DNA of 64,000 nucleotides. Source: Trebouxia sp. TZW2008 (taxonomy: Eukaryota; Chlorophyta; Trebouxiophyceae; Trebouxiales; Trebouxiaceae). Location of the stretch: contig BDIU01000363.1 in the NCBI GenBank assembly GCA_002118135.1, forward strand, positions 1 through 64,000, in the 5' to 3' direction. Below the pieces are notes generated by a model, which did not search any database, had not been told where the DNA came from, and saw only the letters and a list, made by a program, of their open reading frames with translations. Within the stretch, counting starts at the first letter, position 1, and every line of letters begins with the position of its first letter. Of the stretch, positions 60,001 to 64,000 are shown in pieces. Made by a program: the position numbers and the translations under genes.

Positions 60001-61257
60001 CAAACAGTGCTGGCCTGAGTTATCCGGAGTCGAGTGCTTGATAGCCACAAAACACAGCACAAAGTACGCAGTGGTCAAAGCTCTTACACTGCTCTGATGA
60101 GGTGTTGCAGAAGTAGTGCTGCACAATCAGCAGCAGCAGCAGCAGCAGCAAAGCCAAGTTTGTTAGTGAGGTCCCATGAGCTGTCAAATGCACACGCGCG
60201 CACCAATCTGCCTGCAGAACACTCTTGTCATGAGCTGTCAGGAGCCCAGTAGTTGGCAGCCAATGCACATCGATGCGGTGTACTGTCCTCACCTTTGTCA
60301 ATCAACGGCGTTTGTGCTGATGGTTCAGAAAGCAACAGCAATTAGGTGCAACAGCAATTAGGTGCAACAGCACCCATCGTGCCAGACATGCCTTGGTTCC
60401 ATCAAACATTAAGCCGTTATGTCTTGTTTGCTGGAAGCATAGCAGTACACTGCAGGCGTCACAAGAAGCGTAAGCAGGAGGAGATGCAGTTCATTAAGGG
60501 CAGCGTGAAAAACAAGGGCGGCTACAGCTCTGGAGGCGGCCTTACCAGCAAGCCCCTCATTACTCAAGGTACCATCTGCCTTGATTTGTATACTGTTGTG
60601 ATGCATATGTGCAAAACAGCAGGCATCACCTGCCTTGCAATGTACATTGTTGTTTTGCATGTGCACATCACAGCAGGCACCACGTGCTTTGATTCAGTTT
60701 GTGATTTGTTGAATTGCATGTGCGCGTCACAGAAGGTAGTTTCTGCCTTGTTTTGCTGCCTCTATCCTTGTAGATCTTATTTTGCATATGCGCATCACAA
60801 ATCATAGCACTTGCAGCTGCCTTGTTTTGCAATCTCTTGTTGCTGCAGTTTGGTATCTTTTGAGATGTGTTTCTTCAGCAATAATTGCGCTGCTGCGTGT
60901 AGCGTCATTGCCAATGTAGGCAGAGTGTGACACTAATTTTTTGCGTTGGTGTTGTCAAACTTGATCCCTATTGAGCGCTGGCCATACAAGATGCAGCGCT
61001 GTTTGGGGCAACCATTTACAGACACCACTCTGAGTGGCAGGTTGGATGTATTTGACAGCTGCATCTTTGACCGTGCAGACACTGAGACAGAAGGGGCAAT
61101 GCATGTGGATCCAGACAACACAGACGGCGTAAGGAGTGAGTACGCCATACTAGCACCTTCCCAGAATAAGGAGGGCAGCGGCACATCTTTGGGAGACAGA
61201 CTGAAACTGACCAAGGACATGGCGCCAGAGCTCTTTGCCTATCTCAAAATAGACTGA
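48050..61257 (+). CDS. NELFB: NELF-B (COBRA1), negative elongation factor subunit
   Basis: Subunit of NELF, which pauses RNA polymerase II near promoters in animals. Sixteen exons: 48050-48133, 48655-48815, 51175-51286, 51603-51737, 52104-52227, 52946-53022, 54606-54770, 55699-55845, 56269-56424, 57310-57396, 57681-57891, 58404-58552, 59020-59190, 59714-59907, 60456-60568, 61022-61257; 2,322 nt, 773 residues (human 580). Family matches: SVLSHTEHPGNAIKEIQ near the N-terminus, LEILKRLETVPEAYLQEL, PPRGTYRKTLAHLVKLV, YCLLRSQLLMAFHD and, most telling, DPCHDLAWTLDAAI (from 287), then AEAGMILRDPSALHI and a helical C-terminal half. Residues about 336-370 and the last 115 are low-complexity or lineage-specific. 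Exon 6 ends AAG|GCAAGC, a GC donor fixed by homology. Its introns are the richest in exon-edge copies. Its ATG has A at -3. The gene span is 13 kb. Confidence 0.85.
48430..48654 (+). repeat. Upstream copy of NELF-B exon 2
   Basis: Exon 2 proper starts at 48655 (QPLVGELGQSTIQSVLSHTE). About 219 nt upstream, from about 48435, a copy reads KPLVGKIVQSIIQCVLSHTE and then HPGH. It lies in the same frame, but its acceptor CAG has become CAA, so it is probably a dead copy. The frame runs open from this copy into exon 2. Confidence 0.75.
48940..49170 (+). repeat. Two downstream copies of the 3' edge of NELF-B exon 2
   Basis: Exon 2 ends CCACTGCTCAGCCTGCTAG...GTAACCAG then GTAATTACGATG. At 48955-48990 CCACTGCTCAGCCTGCTAC is followed by AGGTGATTACCATG, and at about 49115-49165 ACTGCTCAGCCTGCTGATTG recurs with GAGCTTGGCGTTG. 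Both are decayed copies of the exon end; the first still has a GT donor. Confidence 0.65.
49490..50800. repeat. Tandem array of inverted-repeat units in a NELF-B intron
   Basis: About five diverged units spaced roughly 210-320 nt apart (left arms near 49661, 49880, 50094, 50415 and 50625). Each unit has a left arm like CATGATGCAAGGGGTGCAAC and a right arm like GTTGCACTCCTTGCATCATG, about 75-100 nt apart, so the transcript could fold into a stem of about 30 bp. The loop carries a smaller inverted pair (AGCCTGC...GCAGGCT). No target-site duplication or transposase was seen. Exon-edge origin could not be shown for these units. Confidence 0.6.
53640..54605 (+). repeat. Six copies of the 5' edge of NELF-B exon 7
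   Basis: The true exon starts at 54606, GCAG then GTGTACACGGCCATGATGG. Copies with the same junction start at about 53649 (edge decayed), 53793, 54012, 54166, 54307 and 54453, so units are 140-220 nt. Most keep GTGTACACAGCCATGA and reach AAGGAGAGTGAGG, about 50 nt into the exon. The intron part of the unit (GCTGCTGCCTGTGGTGGTGC) is repeated too. Several copies keep AG acceptors and open frames, e.g. at 54307 VYTAMTALCASRFKESE. Confidence 0.85.
54978..55340 (+). repeat. Three copies of the 3' edge of NELF-B exon 7
   Basis: The true exon ends at 54770: CTGCTCATGGCCTTCCATGA through CAGATTGCTAATGAG, then GTACAG. Copies of this end with a following GT occur with boundaries at 55058 (GCAGATGAG|GTAATA), 55221 (GCCAATGAG|GTGTTG) and 55335 (ATCAATGAG|GTATTG). 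Divergence grows with distance. A faint fourth trace lies near 55385. With the upstream copies, this exon is bracketed by echoes of both of its edges. Confidence 0.82.
56580..56880 (+). repeat. Four copies of the 3' edge of NELF-B exon 9
   Basis: Exon 9 ends at 56424: GACCCTTCTGCCCTCCATAT, CATCAAACAG, then GTAAGT. Decayed copies end near 56606 (ATTGATCAG|GC), 56689 (ATCAAGCAG|GT), 56812 (AGCAAGCTG|GT) and 56879 (AGCAAACAG|GT). The intron text after each (CATGCATCCGCATGCGTATC and similar) is repeated as well. Confidence 0.75.
58846..58983 (+). other. Diverged in-frame copy of NELF-B exon 13 (possible alternative exon)
   Basis: This segment resembles exon 13 (59020-59190) over about 30 residues: MDKRALSEWAACAARLKRKL against LDERALPEWAAFAATLARKL. 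It begins after a pyrimidine-rich acceptor (TCTCCTTTTC, TATCCAG) and ends CTG|GTCAAT. It is 138 nt, 46 codons, open throughout and phase 0 at both ends, so it could be included, or swapped for exon 13, without breaking the frame. The donor is weak. It may be a decaying duplicate or a used alternative exon; the sequence cannot decide. Confidence 0.55.
59191..59460 (+). repeat. Copies of the 3' edge of NELF-B exon 13
   Basis: Exon 13 ends GTTGACATTGACTCACAG at 59190, then GTTGGTG. At 59287 a copy ends TTGACATTCACTCACAG before GTTGGCAG. Weaker traces follow near 59355 (GTTGACATGCACTGAGAAG) and 59435 (CTTGACATTGATTGAGG). Confidence 0.65.
60028..60075 (+). repeat. Copy of the 3' edge of NELF-B exon 14
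   Basis: Exon 14 ends GCCACAAAACACAGCAGAAA at 59907 with donor GTAAGC. At 60044-60063 GCCACAAAACACAGCACAAA recurs, followed by GTACGC, about 156 nt further on. Confidence 0.7.
60128..60148. repeat. (CAG)7 microsatellite
   Basis: Seven perfect CAG units in a NELF-B intron. No coding role. Confidence 0.9.
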
Positions 61258-62092
61258 GATATGACCCTGCTTAAAGTGCATGATCAGCACTTGTGAACAC
61301 TGCAGCAGGTCAACAATCACTTCTCAGCTGCACTTGATGTATCCAAACATCAGGTTTTGCATGAGATATGCAGTGACCAAGGGTCGCTGTGAGAAAAAGG
61401 GAACCTACAAGCAAAACACTGAGGTAAATACAGCTTCCGCCAATGCAAATCCGTCAGCGCTCTTGGACGTGTACAATGGTGTGGCTGACAGCCTGGTTTG
61501 CTAGCTAAATGTATAGCCGAGTAGAGATTTCCATTAGCGGGTCTCACTGTATCCTGTTTTCAAGTTGTTTCGCCTTACTCTGGCAGGCTGGGGTCTCTAC
61601 CCTTTTTGACCTTTTTGACCCTTATTCCCAAAGACAGCATGCAAATCCTTGACCATCTTGGACTGCAACCTTTTGCCACATATACAGATATCATCTGCAT
61701 GGTACTATGTTTACGCAATGCAATAATATGTCAGGGCAAATAGATTTGCACATGTTGCCTGTCATTATTTTGCAAGCCGGTTGCAAAGACCGCATTCTCA
61801 ATGGAAAAAACGAGTGTGAAATATTAACATGCACAGTGAACGTGCTTATCATACATCAAGGAAGCTGCTGTATTGGCAACATAAACGACGTACAAAGCAG
61901 TAATGTCTGCCATGTGCTGTCAGGCAGCTGTACGCTCTGCACTGCATTGCAACTGGTCGACATACAGAGGGCAGTCAGGCTGGGACACTGCGACAAAGTC
62001 TCAAAAGCTTATCGTGAAGTGGCAAAAGTGCTCATGCACTGAGTCAGAGCTGCAGCTGTCCTCCTTGGTCTGTGCCTGATCATTGCCATGAC
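61258..62092. other. Convergent intergenic spacer
   Basis: Between the NELF-B stop codon (+) and the F-box stop codon (-). CpG-poor DNA with a short direct repeat (CTTTTTGACC twice near 61600). It should hold both 3' UTRs. No coding feature was recognised. Confidence 0.5.
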
Positions 62093-62923
62093 TTAAGTGT
62101 TGCACAATGTATGGACCCGTATTGCTCTTGTCACATCCTGTCCATCCTTAAGCTTCGTGAACTGCACAGGCACCCAATAAAGAGACGTATGCTCTTGGAC
62201 ATAATCGATCAGCTTATCATGAGGACCTTGGTAGGTGATGCATGACAAAAGGGCCGGCAGCTGTCTGTCTTGAAATGCGCATTCCCTCACAGACTTGATG
62301 TCAAGCTCTCTCAATGCTTTGCAAGCAGTCAGGTTGCCAAACTTGAAAGAGATGTCGTTGTGCGCTCTAGGATGAATGTGTACTTCGAGTTTGGTCAAAA
62401 CCTTGTTGATAGAGTCCTTGTAGGGCACAACGGCGTCCCCCCCTTCATGAACAGCCACAAACAGATGCAGCTGGCAGTCTTCACGTACAAACCTCAAGTT
62501 TGCACGAACCAGTGCGTTAGAGCTGCAAACTCCAAGTCTGAGCAGCTGCAGCTGTGGCATGTTTAGGACCAAGCCTTCCACCTGAGCAACTCCTTCAGGT
62601 GAATGGCAGTGGACTTCCAGCCGGCATATGTTCATCCAGAAGCCTCCAGCAGACAATGCGTCCTTCAAGACCATGCCGCACTCAATCAAGAGCAGGTTTG
62701 TCATAGCTTGTGCAGCAGGCAGAGAGAACTTGTCTCTGGTCCACAACTTGTCATGCTGGGATGTACGCAAAGACCATGATGTCTTTGATGCCAAGGCCTC
62801 TCGCCAGCGAGTGCATACGCCCCCAAAGTTCAATTTATCGAACCCAAAAGGGACACTAGCGAATATGAGTGAAAGCAACTCGATGGGTAGTGCGTTTGTA
62901 TTTTCGAGCCCCTGCGCTGTCAT
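62093..62923 (-). CDS. F-box protein
   Basis: Single-exon gene, 276 residues, starting at an ATG at 62923 in a CpG-rich region. The N-terminus matches an F-box: LPIELLSLIFASV, then CTRWREALAS (about residues 12-47), the segment that binds SKP1 in SCF ubiquitin ligases. The rest has loosely spaced leucine-rich motifs (LQLLRLGVCSS, LTKLEVHIHP, ALRELDIKSV), likely the substrate-binding part. The substrate is unknown. It is head-to-head with the SIMPL gene. Lack of introns sets it apart from every other gene in the window and could reflect a retrocopy or a young gene. Confidence 0.8.
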   Translation of the reverse strand: MTAQGLENTNALPIELLSLIFASVPFGFDKLNFGGVCTRWREALASKTSWSLRTSQHDKLWTRDKFSLPAAQAMTNLLLIECGMVLKDALSAGGFWMNICRLEVHCHSPEGVAQVEGLVLNMPQLQLLRLGVCSSNALVRANLRFVREDCQLHLFVAVHEGGDAVVPYKDSINKVLTKLEVHIHPRAHNDISFKFGNLTACKALRELDIKSVRECAFQDRQLPALLSCITYQGPHDKLIDYVQEHTSLYWVPVQFTKLKDGQDVTRAIRVHTLCNT

Positions 62924-63335
62924 CGCTTCTGTGCTTATATGTGAGACATCCTCGACCCCGCTTGCAAACCTGCTGAGTAGCTACTACAGGCTCTCTGGCA
63001 ACATGACAGCACGCGCCAACAAAAGTGCAACGACGCAAGCATGAAATCTGCCTAGCGGGCTGTCCTTGTGCACACCGCACGGTTTGCCTACCAAATCATG
63101 TCAGCCAGAGACAATTGCTCAGAAGCATACAGGCGAAGGTCAAAACTTCCTTGTCTTGCAACTTCATACACACATGCATCGATTACCTAATTATGAGGCC
63201 TATCCGCCAGCTGGCAGCTTCTGACTGCTACCAGATCTTGCTCGTACCATTCGAAATTGGCGCTCAAGCGGCAGGTGTAGAGGCGCAAGTCCTGTTGCCA
63301 TCTCCCGTGTCGGCGCATCTTCAGCTTTCCAAGGT
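62924..63335. promoter_or_regulatory. Shared promoter region of the F-box and SIMPL genes
   Basis: A 412-nt divergent intergenic region, CpG-rich at both ends (about 62740-63060 and 63230-63900). No TATA box was recognised. Confidence 0.5.
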
Positions 63336-63946
63336 ATGATGCAGGCTGCAATGATAAGCGGGATTGCCTTCGCACTATTGCTCGTCAGCTCAAGTGCTCA
63401 GATACTGCAGACAGCAGCACCTGCTCCACAAGCGGCAGTTCCCAGTGCCGGTAGCTGCATGAGCGGGCAACCTGCAGGGCAGTTGACCAATGCTGGCACT
63501 GGAACCATCAGCGTCGCCAGCGACGTCGCTACGGTGCGGTTCCTGCCCATGCTCGACTGTTTGCTGTTAGCGCGAAGCCGTTTTGCGAGGATGACCACTG
63601 CATGTCAAGAGCCTGCCTCTCTTTGGATCAAGGTTGCGCAAGTCTATTCAGCGTTCTCGCGCAGGTTCCCATCTCTATATCGGCAACAAGGCCAACAGCT
63701 TCGGCTGCAAGAGAAGATGCTGCCACGAGCGCTGCTGCCGTGATTGCCGCAGTTCGCCAGGTAAGTTGTGAAGGCAACCAGATCGCTCGCTGTCTGCAGC
63801 GCCGCCACCTTCGCCGGCTGCTTGACCGCTTCATTGCCTGCAGATCGCAGGAATCGCTGCAGACAACATCCAGAGCACCTCGCTGAGCTTGAACCCCATC
63901 ACAAGCTCTGATACTGGCAATTCCAGCAGTGAACCGCAAATCACAG
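63336..63946 (+). CDS. Secreted SIMPL-domain (DUF541) protein, 5' part
   Basis: Exons 63336-63533, 63665-63760 and 63844-63946, the last ending in phase 1 at GTGTCT; the gene continues past the right edge. It opens with a signal peptide (MMQAAMISGIAFALLLVSSSA) and a Pro/Ala stretch. The rest fits the SIMPL domain: AGTGTISVASDVATVPISI, then SAAREDAATSAAAVIAAVRQ and IAADNIQSTSLSLNPI. The domain is common in bacteria as secreted or periplasmic proteins of poorly known function; eukaryotic members are fewer. The introns show it is a resident nuclear gene. Confidence 0.75.
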
Positions 63947-64000
63947 GTGTCTGTGTGTCAGTTTTCTGTCTGTGAAACGTGCAACCTAAATTATACACAA

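Overview
This is nuclear DNA of a eukaryote with intron-dense genes, most likely a green alga. The reasons are: one gene product carries an N-terminus that looks like a plastid transit peptide plus a twin-arginine thylakoid signal; there is a RAP-domain organelle RNA protein, a GLYR-type reductase with a targeting extension and an ankyrin-RMT2 of the plant/fungal kind; and most introns are 100-700 nt with AG acceptors. The class of alga is not settled. The TGTAA poly(A) signal usual in chlorophytes was seen only behind the MFS transporter gene. Exon structures were worked out by eye from splice sites, reading phase and family similarity; every complete gene model sums to a whole number of codons.

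Layout. 1-6.3 kb: no gene I can support, but a CpG-rich block at 150-860 suggests a promoter or gene start. 6.3-9.0 kb (-): RAP-domain helical-repeat protein. 11.5-22.4 kb (-): a 2,090-residue MFP1-like thylakoid coiled-coil protein with an unusual repeat tail. 22.9-31.6 kb (-): SART1/Snu66, a tri-snRNP splicing factor. 31.8-34.3 kb (+): glyoxylate/succinic semialdehyde reductase. 34.7-38.2 kb (-): unknown coiled-coil protein. 39.2-40.7 kb (-): ETHE1 persulfide dioxygenase. 41.1-44.7 kb (+): MFSD6-like MFS transporter. 45.2-47.5 kb (-): RMT2-like methyltransferase. 47.7-48.0 kb (+): MZT1/GIP1, followed after only 8 nt by a NELF-B (COBRA1) gene running to 61.3 kb. 62.1-62.9 kb (-): F-box protein. 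63.3 kb to the right edge (+): a secreted SIMPL-domain protein, cut by the window end.

Three features stand out. (1) Introns are filled with decaying tandem copies of the edges of neighbouring exons, each still carrying its acceptor or donor site ('exon-edge echoes'); I found them in four genes, most strikingly around NELF-B exon 7. (2) MZT1 and NELF-B look like a bicistronic unit: 8 nt apart, no other ATG between the two start codons on the spliced message, a weak start context on the first and a better one on the second, and no CpG-rich promoter of its own for NELF-B. (3) CpG is strongly depleted across introns and intergenic DNA but kept at high density over nearly every gene start. This looks like the footprint of dense CpG methylation with unmethylated promoters, and four head-to-head gene pairs share one such island each.
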